A stretch of DNA of 64,000 nt from Nostoc sp. UHCC 0870 (GCF_022063185.1 NZ_CP091913.1:450501-514500), one strand, 5' to 3'; positions 51,281 to 61,813 are shown, counted from the first letter of the stretch. Notes: generated by a model from the sequence alone, not told the origin. Numbers and translations: made by a program.

Positions 51281-54200
51281 GATGGCTGTCCTCTTTTTGT
51301 TTGTGAGTAATTCGTTGCAGTAGTTCTATGACTCGTTGTTCAAATTCTTGGGTGGTGACACGTCCTTTAGTTAAAAACTCTGTATCTCCTAGTTTAAGTC
51401 TTTTACGCTCTGATTCGTCCAAATCTTGGGCTGAATATACTACTAAGGGAATATTACACAGATGATTATGTTTTTGTAACCAATCGACTACTGTAAACCC
51501 ATCAGTTTCTGGTAAAATCAAATCCAGGATTAACAAATCAGGGTTAACTTCTTGACTGAGGTGAATTGCTTCTTTCCCGGTTTTGGCATAGAAGGTTTCA
51601 ATCCCATGACGTTCAAATACAGTAATCAGTAGTTCCACTAAATCAGGATCATCCTCAACAATCAGAATGCGAACTCGATGGGAGAATTTAGCAATGACTT
51701 GTCTGAGGGAGTGTAACAAATGGCTTTCTTGGACTGGTTTACTCACCCAATCGACAAAATCTGCATTTGATTGGCTATTGGTGTTTTGCTTGTAGACACT
51801 GCAAATCACAATGGGAATATCTTGAGTTTCAGTTTGTTCCTTTAATCGTGCCATTGTTTCCCAACCATTCATCCCTGGCATGAGTAAATCTAGTACAATA
51901 ACATCGGGGTGTTGGCTAGTTGCTATGGCGATCGCTTCTTCTCCATTACCTACAGTTACCACTCGGTATCCCCCTTTTTCTAGGAGAGTTTGCAGTTCTA
52001 GGCGAATAACAGCATCATCATCACAAACTAAGACTAGAGGGGACTGGGGACTGGGGATTAGGGAATGGGGAGTAGATGAGTCTAATAATTCTACGTTTTG
52101 AGGAATTGGTAAAATTGGCAGTGTGAAGTAAAAAGTGCTACCATCCCCTACAACACTTTCTACCCAAATCCGTCCTCCATGCTGTTGGACGATACTCTGG
52201 GAAATAGCCAAGCCTAAACCTGTACCCTCATGGTTGCGTGAATCTGAGGAATCTACCTGTTGAAACCGCTCAAAGATACTATGGATTTTGTCAGAGGGAA
52301 TACCGCGTCCGGTGTCTTTGACTGTCAGTAAGACTTCATCACCGTATTGTTTAGCTACTAACCAGACGGTGTTTTCCGGTGTAGAAAATTTTATGGCATT
52401 ACTCAGCAGATTAGTGATAGTTTGCACAATCCGATCCGGATCTACCCATAATTCTACTGATGAGCTATCAATCGATAGTTTAACTCCGGCTTTATTCGCC
52501 AAGGGCTGCATAATACTTACAGATGACTCAATCAAGTCTGTTAGGTTGCAGGTTTCTCGTTCCATTTTCACCCTACCTGACTCAATTCTTTCGATGTCGA
52601 GGATGTCATTAATTAGACGGACTAGGCGTTCTGTGCTATCGGTGGCAATTTGTAGCAAGCGTTTACCTTGGTCTGAGTCTGCCTGTAACAAACCACTGGT
52701 GAGCATTCCTAATGAGCCGTGAATTGAGGTCAGGGGTGTACGCAGTTCATGGCTGACTACAGACACAAACTCATCTTTCATCCGCTCGATTTGTTTGCGT
52801 TCTGTAACATCACGTAAGATTACTGTATAGAATACCTCGCTATCCATGTGCAGCTTTGATATCGAAGCCTCTGCGGGAAATTCCGTCCCATCCTTGCGAC
52901 AACCATATATTTCCCGCCGTTCCCCCATGCGTCGCGCCAAGCTGGGAGATTGTCCAAAGCCAGAAACGTGTTGACGATGTGCCTCAGCAAAACGCTGGGG
53001 TAAGAGGACATTCAGGTGCTGTCCGATAATTTCTTCGGCAGAGTAGCCAAAAATTTTCTCTGCACCCTGGTTAAAGATGGTAATCTTTTGGCTAGCGTCA
53101 ATGGAAATAATGGCATCGTCAGCAATATCTAAAATGCGTGCCAATCTGATTTGGGAAATCCGCAGTGCTTCTTCTATGCGTTGGCGTTCGTCGAGTTGTG
53201 ATTGTAGCTGGCGATTGACATTCACTAGTTCCACAGTACGTTCTGCTACTCTTAACTCTAGTTCGTTATTAGCGGCTTGTAGGGCAGCATCGATTTGCTT
53301 GCGATTACTGATATCTCTGACTGTACCCAGCATTCGTACAGCTTCCCCTACTTCGTTGTAGTAAAGTTTACCTGTTCCCTCAATCCAGTGAATGCTACCA
53401 TCAGGCCAGACGACGCGGAATTCATGATTATAATCAGTTTTTTGGTGCTGGGCATCCTGAAATGCTTGCTCTAAACCAGGCCAATCTGCTGGCAAAACAC
53501 AGTTTTTAAAGGTTTCATAAGAACCATTGAAGGTACTAGGTTTCATGCCAAATAACCGAGCATGACCATCAGACCAAGTAATTTGGTTGGTGGTGAGATT
53601 CCAGTCCCAAATCCCTAAGTTAACTGCTTCTATGGCTAAGGCTAGACTTTCTTCACTGTCTTTGAGGGCTGCTTCGGCTCGTTGGCGATCGCGCTGATTG
53701 CGTAATGCTAAAATGCCATAAGCTAAATCTGCTGTCAGTTCTTGTAAGAGTTTCACCTCATTCACATCGAAAGCATCTGCTTCAGCCGCATAAATATTTA
53801 ATGCCCCAAAGGCTTGACCATTAGCTATTAACGGTAAAGCAATTGAAGAAGCATAACCCTGACTCATAGCTTGACAACGCCAAATCTCATACCGAGAATC
53901 AGCCAAAATATTTTGAATAATTGTAGTTTTGCCTGTACGGATGGCTGTTCCCGTGGGACTTTGACCGCGAATTGTGTCTGCCCAAGTTAAATGGAGAGAT
54001 TGCAGATATCCATCTTCGTAGCCTGCTTGAGCAACTGGATAAATATCTTTTTGAGTGTTATGTTCAGCGTAGGCTACCCAAGCGAGGCGATAACCACCAA
54101 CTTTGATGAAAATGTCGCAAACTTGATGCAGGAAATCGTCTTCATTGTTAGCACGAACTAATGCTTGATTGCAGCCACTCAAGGTTTGCAATGTGCGATT

Positions 54201-56519
54201 GACGCGCTGAACTTCTGCCTGGACTTGTTTGTAATTGGTAATATCCCGCGTAATTGCCAACTGTACCCAGCTACCATCTGCGGCGTTACGTAAAGGGACA
54301 GAGTGAGTTTCCATCCAGCGACGATGACCCCGACAAGTGATTATCTCAAATTCCAGACTACCTTTTTGACCTTGACAAACACTCTCATTGAGTTGACGAA
54401 ATGCCTGTTGGTATTCGGGGATAATCAGATCATACACAGATTTACCCACCACGGCGGCGGCGTTATCTGCCTCTAATGTTGCCAAACACGCCGGGTTAAT
54501 TTCCAACACCCTACCATCAGCCCCCACAATTGTGACGCACTCTGGTTCAGCATCAAATATGGCGCGTCCGTCGGTGAAGAAGGGATTGGGGGCAGGGGGC
54601 AGGGGGCTGGGGGCAGGGGGCAGGGGGCAGGGGGCAGGGGGCAGGGGTAGAAATTCTACCCTACCTCCTACTTCCTTTTGACTTACCCGCCTTAATAGTT
54701 TCACCCTTTCTAGGCGGTTAATAATGCGCGTTACTAATTCCGGCCCGACGATGGGTTTGCTGACAAAATCGTCAGCACCTACGCTATAGACTTGATTGAC
54801 GATTTCGGCATCGCTGTGGACTGTGAGAAATAGTATCGGTAACTCACTCCACTGGGCATCGTTACGGACTACTTGACAGAGTTCTATCCCATTGGTATGT
54901 GGCATTTCCACATCCAGAATTAACAAGTCTGGAGTTTCGGCTTTTAATGTTTCCCAAAAACGGCGGGAATCATCTAGGGTAATGACTTTTAGCCCCCAAG
55001 GATGGAGGAGAGTTTGCAATAAGGCGAGAATTTTGGGGTCATCGTCTACAGCTAATACTTTGGCTGCGCCATTGGGAACTTGTTGTATGATTTTAGCGAT
55101 CGCTTCTAAAACTTCGGTTGTAGCTTGAGGTTTTTGTAAAAAGGTATGTTCACCTTGACGCGCTAGTTGCAAGCGGTGCTGAAAATCTGTCTGTTCTGTA
55201 AAAACTACCACTGGTACAGGTGGTTTCCGTTGGGCGAGTTCGGCTAAAAAATGTAAGCTATCTTCTTGATGGGCAGTAACATTAGGGTCAAGCAGAACTA
55301 CACTAGGATGCTCTTGGTACAGTATATTTCTAGCTCGCTCTAGACTGGTAGCAGTAGTGAATTGTAATTGCCCTCCAGCCGATGCTTGCGTTAACTGTTC
55401 AGCTAAAGCAGCATCACTATCAACTACCAACACTAAGGGAAGTGAACTAGTCGTAGATGTTGAAGAATCTCCGGCTGGTTTTTGCGCTGCAATTTCTTGG
55501 CGCAATAACTTCACCCACTTCTGCACTTTGCTAATTTCTGTTGGTGTCAAGGTTGTGTCTAATTTCAACACCTGCTCAATTTTGCGTGCTAACTTTGAGC
55601 CTTCCGGTAAACCAAACGTACCGAGAGAACCCGCTAATGTATGAGCTTCTTGTCTTGCTTGTAACCGCAATTCTGAGTTTAAAGCCTCTTGACTCAGTGC
55701 TGTTGCAGCTTGCTCTAGAACTCTAACTTGTTCATCCACCCGGCCATAAAATTTCTCCCAAATTGCCGCTATTCCTGTCAGCGTTGATTCAGACTGAGAC
55801 TTACCATAAGATTTTTTCTTTTCCCCTGCTCCCCTGCTCCCCTGCTCCTGTGATGTGAGTCGATAACCAATTCCGTAAACCGTTTCAATTAAATCCCCAG
55901 ACACTCCCGCATTTCTCAACTTCATTCGCAATCCTTTAATATGGGTGCGGACTGCTTCTTCACCGGGAGTATCTTCATAAGACCAGAGATGTTCTAGAAT
56001 CATGCTACAGCTAAACACCCGGCGACGGTTTCGCAAAAATAACTCCAACAGAGCATATTCTTTGGGTGTTAGTGATAGCAAATTTTGTTTATAAGTGACT
56101 TCACAACTGCTAGGATCAAGCTGTAAATCGCCACATTCTAAGATTGGTTGTGATATTGTCCCACTGCGTCGTAATAGCGCACGTATCCGGGCTACTAATT
56201 CTTCTTGATCAAATGGTTTGACTACATAATCATCAGCACCCGCATCTAAGCCAATAGCTTTTTCGTGACCGCTATCACAACCTGTCAACAACAGAATTGG
56301 CATTTGTCTGCCACTAGAGCGAATTTGCCGACAAAGACTTATTCCATCTAGCTTGGGCAGCATTACATCTAAGAGAATTAAATCATAGTCATAAGTTTCA
56401 ATTAAATCCCAACCAGCATTACCATCAGCAGCAACTTCCACCACATAGTTTTGATTTGTGAGAACGGCACTCAGTGCATAGGCATTTAATTCGTCATCCT
56501 CTACAATTAAAATTTTCAT
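51252..56519 (-). CDS. Giant hybrid phosphorelay protein with OmpR-type N-terminus
   Basis: 1755 residues. Domains in order: receiver 1 (Asp51), OmpR-type winged helix (about 127-223), HPt (His293 in QEAHTLAGSLG), receiver 2 (Asp411, degraded acidic pair), receiver 3 (Asp536), PAS (about 650-770), GAF (about 800-955), PAS (about 965-1085), PAS (about 1115-1245), HisKA (SVVSHELRTPLTS), HATPase (NLLSNAIKFS, DTGRGIPSDK, GTGLGLAIS), receivers 4 and 5. So a DNA-binding regulator, an HPt and a hybrid kinase are in one chain. Three linkers (about 226-236, 625-648 and before receiver 4) are STRR-derived. It could sense by PAS/GAF and control genes directly. Target unknown. Confidence 0.9.
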   Translation of the reverse strand: MKILIVEDDELNAYALSAVLTNQNYVVEVAADGNAGWDLIETYDYDLILLDVMLPKLDGISLCRQIRSSGRQMPILLLTGCDSGHEKAIGLDAGADDYVVKPFDQEELVARIRALLRRSGTISQPILECGDLQLDPSSCEVTYKQNLLSLTPKEYALLELFLRNRRRVFSCSMILEHLWSYEDTPGEEAVRTHIKGLRMKLRNAGVSGDLIETVYGIGYRLTSQEQGSRGAGEKKKSYGKSQSESTLTGIAAIWEKFYGRVDEQVRVLEQAATALSQEALNSELRLQARQEAHTLAGSLGTFGLPEGSKLARKIEQVLKLDTTLTPTEISKVQKWVKLLRQEIAAQKPAGDSSTSTTSSLPLVLVVDSDAALAEQLTQASAGGQLQFTTATSLERARNILYQEHPSVVLLDPNVTAHQEDSLHFLAELAQRKPPVPVVVFTEQTDFQHRLQLARQGEHTFLQKPQATTEVLEAIAKIIQQVPNGAAKVLAVDDDPKILALLQTLLHPWGLKVITLDDSRRFWETLKAETPDLLILDVEMPHTNGIELCQVVRNDAQWSELPILFLTVHSDAEIVNQVYSVGADDFVSKPIVGPELVTRIINRLERVKLLRRVSQKEVGGRVEFLPLPPAPCPLPPAPSPLPPAPNPFFTDGRAIFDAEPECVTIVGADGRVLEINPACLATLEADNAAAVVGKSVYDLIIPEYQQAFRQLNESVCQGQKGSLEFEIITCRGHRRWMETHSVPLRNAADGSWVQLAITRDITNYKQVQAEVQRVNRTLQTLSGCNQALVRANNEDDFLHQVCDIFIKVGGYRLAWVAYAEHNTQKDIYPVAQAGYEDGYLQSLHLTWADTIRGQSPTGTAIRTGKTTIIQNILADSRYEIWRCQAMSQGYASSIALPLIANGQAFGALNIYAAEADAFDVNEVKLLQELTADLAYGILALRNQRDRQRAEAALKDSEESLALAIEAVNLGIWDWNLTTNQITWSDGHARLFGMKPSTFNGSYETFKNCVLPADWPGLEQAFQDAQHQKTDYNHEFRVVWPDGSIHWIEGTGKLYYNEVGEAVRMLGTVRDISNRKQIDAALQAANNELELRVAERTVELVNVNRQLQSQLDERQRIEEALRISQIRLARILDIADDAIISIDASQKITIFNQGAEKIFGYSAEEIIGQHLNVLLPQRFAEAHRQHVSGFGQSPSLARRMGERREIYGCRKDGTEFPAEASISKLHMDSEVFYTVILRDVTERKQIERMKDEFVSVVSHELRTPLTSIHGSLGMLTSGLLQADSDQGKRLLQIATDSTERLVRLINDILDIERIESGRVKMERETCNLTDLIESSVSIMQPLANKAGVKLSIDSSSVELWVDPDRIVQTITNLLSNAIKFSTPENTVWLVAKQYGDEVLLTVKDTGRGIPSDKIHSIFERFQQVDSSDSRNHEGTGLGLAISQSIVQQHGGRIWVESVVGDGSTFYFTLPILPIPQNVELLDSSTPHSLIPSPQSPLVLVCDDDAVIRLELQTLLEKGGYRVVTVGNGEEAIAIATSQHPDVIVLDLLMPGMNGWETMARLKEQTETQDIPIVICSVYKQNTNSQSNADFVDWVSKPVQESHLLHSLRQVIAKFSHRVRILIVEDDPDLVELLITVFERHGIETFYAKTGKEAIHLSQEVNPDLLILDLILPETDGFTVVDWLQKHNHLCNIPLVVYSAQDLDESERKRLKLGDTEFLTKGRVTTQEFEQRVIELLQRITHKQKEDSHHENQANSSG
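54585..54648. repeat. In-frame STRR (CAGGGGG units) in the giant kinase gene
   Basis: About nine G-rich heptamers, read from the other strand as a Pro/Leu/Ala linker (PLPPAPCPLPPAP) between receiver 3 and the first PAS. Shorter tracts of similar origin lie at about 55826-55850 and 52034-52076 in the same gene, also in linkers. Confidence 0.88.
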
Positions 56520-57110
56520 ATTAAATTAAGATTTAATAAATAATTAACCTGAAATATTTTTCTAGCTGTGAAAAATTAAAGTATTAATATTGGCGATTCA
56601 AAAATATTTTAGATGATATATCTCCTGATAATTAATATTATTTAATAAATATCAACATTTATCAATCTTTAGAAATAGATGATGTGGGTATAGAAATATA
56701 TCACTGGAGAGAAGTTTTTGTCAAAAAAAACGGCACTCACACTTAACTTAATTAAGGTTATGAAAATTGCGAGACTTCAGAACCCCGGTTTCTTGGTTCT
56801 CACGAATGAATAGAAACCACAAAACCCAGATGGATTAAAGAAATTTGGGATATTGTTCCTTACAAAACTCCGATACGAGTTATGGCTTTCTTCACAAGTT
56901 CCTCAAATTGTTGTCGTATAAACAATGATGAGAGGCAAAGGAGTGAGTGGTGAGTGGTGAGTCCTGAGTCCTGAGTCCTGAGTCCTGAATGCTGTGTGGG
57001 CATTAGGCATTAGTTACTTTCTTCCTTACCACCTGTCACCTATCACCTGTCACTAAAACTAACTACTAAAAGAACTCACTTTTAAAACTAAAAACCTCAC
57101 AGAGGTGTAT
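56520..57110. other. Spacer kinase/universal stress protein
   Basis: About 590 bp, AT-rich near the kinase start. It has a GTGGTGA/GTCCTGA STRR array (56941-56990) and a short GTCACCT-like tract (57031-57053). No gene is found. It contains both divergent promoters, not placed. Confidence 0.6.
56941..56990. repeat. STRR array, GAGTCCT/GAGTGGT units
   Basis: About seven heptamers of GAGTGGT then GAGTCCT type, related to the GAGTGCT arrays at 61795-61851 and 63206-63376. Confidence 0.88.
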
Positions 57111-57647
57111 ATGTTGAAAAACATTTTAGTCGCATTGGATCGCTCGGAAATGGGAGAACAGGTTTTTGAGCAAGCATTAGCTTTAGCAAAAGCCACCCAA
57201 GGTAACTTGCTGTTAGTACACATCTTGTCACCAGAAGAAGATGGAAGTCCTAACATCCCGATGGTGTCTAATTATGACTACTATCCAGGACTAAGCGGTC
57301 AAAGCTTTGAGGTATATCAAAAAGAATGGGATCGCTTTAAAGATGAAGGTGTGAGAATATTGCAATCCTACAGTGCTAAAGCCAACACAGCAGGAGTCAC
57401 CACACAATTTCAACAAATCTTGGGTAGTCCTGGACGCACAATTTGTAAATTAGCCACAAATTGGGATGCTGATTTAATCGTCATGGGACACAGGGGTCTA
57501 GGCGGGTTGAAAGAATTCTTTCTGGGTAGTGTAAGTAACTATGTCCTGCACCATGCGCCTTGTTCAGTTCACATAGTCCATTGTCCATTGAAGGAACAAG
57601 CAACTATTCCAGAAGACTCGCAAAAACCCCAAGCAATATCAGCGTAG
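57111..57647 (+). CDS. Universal stress protein (UspA family)
   Basis: 178 residues from ATG 57111, with AGAGG just upstream; the GTG at 57105 is part of that ribosome site. One Usp domain: LKNILVALDRSEMGEQVFEQAL at the N-terminus and the ATP-binding motif GHRGLGGLKEFFLGSVSNYVLHHAPCSV (G-2x-G-9x-G-S/T type), so it probably binds ATP. It lies about 100 bp upstream of hoxE on the same strand and could be transcribed with the hox genes under stress or anaerobiosis. Confidence 0.92.
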   Translation: MLKNILVALDRSEMGEQVFEQALALAKATQGNLLLVHILSPEEDGSPNIPMVSNYDYYPGLSGQSFEVYQKEWDRFKDEGVRILQSYSAKANTAGVTTQFQQILGSPGRTICKLATNWDADLIVMGHRGLGGLKEFFLGSVSNYVLHHAPCSVHIVHCPLKEQATIPEDSQKPQAISA

Positions 57648-57751
57648 AGGGTGTAGGGGAGCAGAGCAAGCAGAGGAGACAAAAAATAGTTTTTTAACTT
57701 TTGACTTCTTCATTTGACTTTTGATTTTTGACTTTTTTTGCCTCATTCCCA

Positions 57752-58264
57752 ATGAAAACTATATCACCACCAAATCAGACTCATCCTAGTGGAGATAAAC
57801 GATTGAAGATGCTAGACGCAACTCTCAAGCGTCATCAGTATCAACAAGATGCACTGATTGAAATTCTCCATAAGGCTCAAGAACTCTTTGGCTACTTAGA
57901 AAATGATTTACTGCTGTATATCGCCCATAGCCTGAAGTTACCGCCTAGTCGAGTCTATGGGGTAGCAACGTTCTATCATTTGTTTACCTTAGCACCACAC
58001 GGCACTCATAGCTGTGTCGTGTGTACAGGTACGGCTTGTTATGTCAAAGGCTCTCAAGCAATTTTGGCAAATATAGAACAATTAACTCACATCCACGCTG
58101 GGCAAACTACTGCTGATGGTCAATTATCACTACTCACAGCACGCTGTTTGGGTGCTTGTGGTATTGCGCCGGCGGTAGTGTTTGATGGGACAGTTTTAGG
58201 ACATCAAACTCCCGAATCAGTGGCTGAACGTGTACAAGGGTGGCTGAAAATAGGTGACAGGTGA
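57752..58264 (+). CDS. hoxE: Bidirectional hydrogenase diaphorase subunit HoxE
   Basis: About 170 residues from ATG 57752; a TTG 24 bp earlier also opens the frame. It is a NuoE-like thioredoxin-fold protein with a [2Fe-2S] cluster, ligands in [12 protein letters not shown] and [11 protein letters not shown]. With HoxF and HoxU it forms the electron-transfer module of the NAD(P)-linked Hox hydrogenase on the cytoplasmic/thylakoid membrane side. Its last residues (KIGDR) and the stop lie in a GGTGACA STRR array. Confidence 0.94.
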   Translation: MKTISPPNQTHPSGDKRLKMLDATLKRHQYQQDALIEILHKAQELFGYLENDLLLYIAHSLKLPPSRVYGVATFYHLFTLAPHGTHSCVVCTGTACYVKGSQAILANIEQLTHIHAGQTTADGQLSLLTARCLGACGIAPAVVFDGTVLGHQTPESVAERVQGWLKIGDR

Positions 58265-58311
58265 CAGGTGACAGGTGACAGGGGACAGGGGACAGGGGAC
58301 AGGGGACAGGG
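58252..58311. repeat. STRR array, GGTGACA then GGGGACA
   Basis: About eight heptamers covering the hoxE stop codon and most of the hoxE-hoxF gap. They are complementary to the TGTCACC-type arrays at 62530-62573 and 63418-63453 in the same operon. Confidence 0.92.
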
Positions 58312-58380
58312 AATTGTTAACTTTGAATTTTGAATTGGTAGAGAGGTGAGGTGTCTTCTTTTGGAGAGTTGGGAGGAAAC

Positions 58381-60003
58381 ATGGAACTGACTGAATTATT
58401 AGGTATCTCTCGACAAGAACGTTCTCAAGCCAAACCAGTACAAATTCGTTGCTGTACGGCGGCTGGTTGTCTGTCGGCTAACTCCCAAGCTGTTAAACAA
58501 CAATTAGAAGCATCTGTAAAAGCAGAAGGTTTGGAGACAGAAGTACAAGTTTCTGGCGTGGGTTGTATGCGCTTGTGTTGTCAGGGGCCTTTGGTGGAAG
58601 TTGAGAGAGTAGGAACTGGGAACGACGAGTCCAAATCTTTAACAGATAACCTTTATGAAAAAGTTACTCCTGAAGATGCACCTGCGATTATTGAGACGCT
58701 GAAAGGAAAAGAGTCACATCTGTCGGTAGTGGATTTAGAACAGCCTTTTTTTACACACCAGATGCCAATTGTTTTAGAGAATAGTGGCAAAATTGACCCA
58801 GAACGGATTCAATCTTACATTGCTACTGGCGGTTATCAGGCTCTCTATTATGTCCTGCGGGATATGACCTCAGTTGAGGTTGTGGATACTATTAGCCGCA
58901 GTGGTTTGCGGGGAAGGGGTGGTGCAGGTTATCCTACGGGTTTGAAATGGGCGACGGTGGCTAAGGCCAAAGGAGAGCGCAAATTTGTTATTTGTAACGC
59001 CGATGAGGGAGATCCTGGGGCGTTTATGGATAGGAGTGTACTAGAGAGCGATCCCCATCGAGTATTAGAGGGAATGGCGATCGCAGGTTATGCTGTTGGT
59101 GCAAGTCAAGGTTATATATATGTAAGGGCAGAATATCCCATCGCGATCAAACGCTTACAAACTGCCATTAATCAAGCTCAACGCCTCGGTATTTTAGGTA
59201 GTAAAATCTTTGACTCTCCCTTTGATTTTAAAATTGATATCCGCATCGGTGCAGGGGCTTATGTTTGCGGTGAAGAAACTGCTCTCATGGCTTCTATCGA
59301 AGGTAAGCGCGGTCTTCCTAGCCCACGTCCCCCCTATCCGGCTGAATCTGGTTTATGGGGACATCCTACTTTAATTAATAACGTCGAAACCTTTGCTAAT
59401 ATTGCACCTATTATCCGTAAAGGTGCTGATTGGTTTGCTAGTATCGGTACTGCTAAAAGCAAAGGTACAAAAGTATTTGCACTCGCTGGGAGAATTCGCA
59501 ACACAGGTTTAATTGAAGTGCCAATGGGTACTTCCTTACGAGAAATAGTTGAACAAATGGGGGGTGGTATTCCCGATGGTGGTATGGCGAAAGCAGTACA
59601 AACAGGTGGCCCTTCTGGGGGATGTATTCCCGCCGCCGCTTTTGATACTCCTGTAGACTATGAATCCTTGACCAGTCTAGGTTCAATGATGGGTTCTGGT
59701 GGGATGATCGTCATGGATCAAACTACTAACATGGTAGATGTCGCCCGCTTCTTCATGGAATTTTGCATGGATGAATCCTGCGGTAAGTGCATTCCTTGCC
59801 GAGTTGGAACTGTCCAGTTACATAAATTATTAACCAAAATTAGCGAAGGTAAAGCATCACACTCTGATTTACAACTCCTAGAAGAACTATGCGACATGGT
59901 AAAACACACCAGCCTATGCGGTTTAGGCCAGTCTGCACCCAACCCCGTATTCAGCACCCTACGCTACTTCCAGGAGGAGTATTTGGAGTTGATTGGGGAG
60001 TAG
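58381..60003 (+). CDS. hoxF: Bidirectional hydrogenase diaphorase subunit HoxF
   Basis: About 540 residues from ATG 58381, preceded by GGAGG at ideal spacing; a GTG at 58351 is in frame but less likely. NAD(P)H- and FMN-binding subunit (NuoF-like). The N-terminal thioredoxin-like [2Fe-2S] domain has CCTAAGCLS and [12 protein letters not shown]. The Rossmann-like part shows [13 protein letters not shown] (FMN/NADH site) and [19 protein letters not shown]. The [4Fe-4S] site is [13 protein letters not shown]. It passes electrons between NAD(P)H and HoxU/HoxYH. Confidence 0.96.
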   Translation: MELTELLGISRQERSQAKPVQIRCCTAAGCLSANSQAVKQQLEASVKAEGLETEVQVSGVGCMRLCCQGPLVEVERVGTGNDESKSLTDNLYEKVTPEDAPAIIETLKGKESHLSVVDLEQPFFTHQMPIVLENSGKIDPERIQSYIATGGYQALYYVLRDMTSVEVVDTISRSGLRGRGGAGYPTGLKWATVAKAKGERKFVICNADEGDPGAFMDRSVLESDPHRVLEGMAIAGYAVGASQGYIYVRAEYPIAIKRLQTAINQAQRLGILGSKIFDSPFDFKIDIRIGAGAYVCGEETALMASIEGKRGLPSPRPPYPAESGLWGHPTLINNVETFANIAPIIRKGADWFASIGTAKSKGTKVFALAGRIRNTGLIEVPMGTSLREIVEQMGGGIPDGGMAKAVQTGGPSGGCIPAAAFDTPVDYESLTSLGSMMGSGGMIVMDQTTNMVDVARFFMEFCMDESCGKCIPCRVGTVQLHKLLTKISEGKASHSDLQLLEELCDMVKHTSLCGLGQSAPNPVFSTLRYFQEEYLELIGE

Positions 60004-60092
60004 GGAGTAGTGGAAGAGAAGAGACAAGGGAAAATTTTTCCAAATCTCTAGGATTTTTCTAATTTTGAATTTTGAATTCGGAGCGAAGTGAC

Positions 60093-60809
60093 GTGTCTGT
60101 AAAAACCCTAACTATAGATGGACAATTAGTCAGCGCACGAGAGGAAGAAACGGTATTACAGGCGGCGCAAGAAGCGGGTGTTCATATTCCCACACTGTGC
60201 CATTTAGAGGGTGTGGGAGATGTGGGTGCTTGTCGGCTGTGTTTGGTGCAAATTGCTGGGATGAATAAGTTGCTTCCTGCTTGTGTAACGAAAGTTTCTG
60301 AAGGTATGGAAGTGATGACTAATAGCGATCGCCTACAAAGTTATCGTCGTACAATTATCGAAATGTTATTCGCCGAAGGTAATCACATCTGCTCGGTGTG
60401 TGTAGCTAACGGTAATTGTGAATTACAAGACCTAGCCATTGAGATGGGGATGGATCATGTGCGTTTAGCCTATCATTTCGCCGATCGCAAAGTTGATGTC
60501 TCTCACGATCGCTTCGGTCTTGATCATAACCGTTGTGTTCTTTGTACTCGTTGCATCCGTGTATGTGATGAGATAGAAGGCGCACATACCTGGGATATGG
60601 CAGGAAGGGGGACAAACTCCCACGTGATTACCGACTTGAGCCAACCTTGGGGAACTTCCCAAACTTGTACCTCCTGCGGTAAATGCGTAAATGCTTGTCC
60701 CACAGGTGCGCTATTCTACCAAGGCTCTAGCGTCGGCGAAATGAAACGCGATCGCGCCAAACTCGATTTTTTAGTTACCGCACGGGAAAAACAGCAATGG
60801 AATCTTTGA
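60093..60809 (+). CDS. hoxU: Bidirectional hydrogenase diaphorase subunit HoxU
   Basis: About 238 residues from the GTG at 60093 (MSVKTLTIDG), with GGAG nine bases upstream. An iron-sulfur relay subunit like the N-terminus of NuoG. [2Fe-2S] ligands are in CHLEGVGDVGACRLC, a His/Cys [4Fe-4S] site in EGNHICSVCVANGNC, and two ferredoxin-type [4Fe-4S] motifs CVLCTRCIRVC and CTSCGKCVNACP. It links HoxF to the hydrogenase HoxYH. Confidence 0.95.
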   Translation: MSVKTLTIDGQLVSAREEETVLQAAQEAGVHIPTLCHLEGVGDVGACRLCLVQIAGMNKLLPACVTKVSEGMEVMTNSDRLQSYRRTIIEMLFAEGNHICSVCVANGNCELQDLAIEMGMDHVRLAYHFADRKVDVSHDRFGLDHNRCVLCTRCIRVCDEIEGAHTWDMAGRGTNSHVITDLSQPWGTSQTCTSCGKCVNACPTGALFYQGSSVGEMKRDRAKLDFLVTAREKQQWNL

Positions 60810-61216
60810 ACTTTCTTGGCTTTGAAAAACCAGGATTCCGAACTGATATTGCTACGCCTGCTATAAGCAGACTACGCAATGTTTGTTCTGCCCTTCCAGG
60901 CTTTGACTGGCTCAAACAGTCCTACCCGCCTCGACCAATTACTTGGCTGTGCGGCTACTTTTAATTAAATCATGATGTTTTTTTGTTATGGGTTTTTCAC
61001 CAACATCATGAGTGAGATTTTACCAGAAATCTAGTAAAACTAAAATGCTTGGATATTTCAGACGGATAGCTTTCATCCCCCGGCTAAAAGCCGGAGGTTC
61101 TCAGCATAGGTACGATAGGGAATGGGCAATGGGGACAAGGAAGACAAGAAGAAATTTCTACCTTTTTTCCCCCTCTCCTCATTCTTCATTCTCACCAATA
61201 CTAGGAGGTGAATCTG
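60810..61216. other. Spacer hoxU-orf with IS605-like terminal palindrome
   Basis: About 400 bp inside the hox cluster without a gene. CCGGCT (61080-61085)/AGCCGG (61089-61094), in the context TTTCATCCCC...GGAGGTTCTCAGC, looks like the end palindromes of IS200/IS605-type elements, so this may be a scar. A 150-codon frame at 61012-61464 overlaps the real downstream gene and is rejected. A separate promoter for hoxYH could lie here. Confidence 0.5.
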
Positions 61217-61813
61217 ATGTCGAAAATCAGCCGAAAAACGAACAAGCACAACCGGAACAAGAAAATTCAGTCGATTTCACCTATGTGTCTGTCACCGACT
61301 TCTTTCAAAAGTATTTTCTGGTGGCTGCTACTTTTGGGGATACTGACGATTTTTATGTTCCTGGGTTTAGGAAGCTTCTATACAGAAACAGTAATTGCAG
61401 CTGTCGATCAACAAGAAACAGCAACAGCAGAAATTCTCTATCGCTCACAAACAAAATTAGCTGATGAGTCAGGAAAAGTTTGGCAAGTTGTCCTGTTTAA
61501 ACAAGTTTATCCCGGTCAAGCTCAAACTTTAAATCTGCGCCTAGTAGGGTTTCCTGGTTCTGCGGAACTAATTCATCCCCAACCCTTAAAAATCTCCACA
61601 GCCACAGGTAAAGTCTTAAATGCTGCCGATGTTTTCTTAGATGAAGCACCAGCCCCAACTATTGGCCAGTATGACTTTCAGGATATCTTGCCCCAACTAC
61701 CACAAGAACCCCTAACCTTGAGCATACCTTTACCTGGCGATCGCTCCATCAACATCAACGTCCCCCAACGCGTCGTCCAAGAATGGCACAGAGTTATGAG
61801 TGCTGAGTCTTGA
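61217..61813 (+). CDS. DUF3122-like exported protein between hoxU and hoxY
   Basis: About 198 residues from ATG 61217, with AGGAGG eight bases upstream. Basic N-terminus, one long hydrophobic segment (about residues 33-58, WWLLLLGILTIFMFLGLGSF), then a soluble domain containing AEILYRSQTKLADESGKVWQVVLFKQ, which matches my memory of cyanobacterial DUF3122. Its place corresponds to the unassigned orf between hoxU and hoxY in Anabaena hox clusters. No link to hydrogenase maturation is shown. The last residues (SAES) are encoded by an STRR array. Confidence 0.75.
   Translation: MSKISRKTNKHNRNKKIQSISPMCLSPTSFKSIFWWLLLLGILTIFMFLGLGSFYTETVIAAVDQQETATAEILYRSQTKLADESGKVWQVVLFKQVYPGQAQTLNLRLVGFPGSAELIHPQPLKISTATGKVLNAADVFLDEAPAPTIGQYDFQDILPQLPQEPLTLSIPLPGDRSININVPQRVVQEWHRVMSAES

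Noticed and set aside
61012..61464. 150-codon frame overlapping the hoxU-hoxY orf
   Set aside because: It overlaps the well-supported gene at 61217 in another frame, lacks its own ribosome site and shows no domain.
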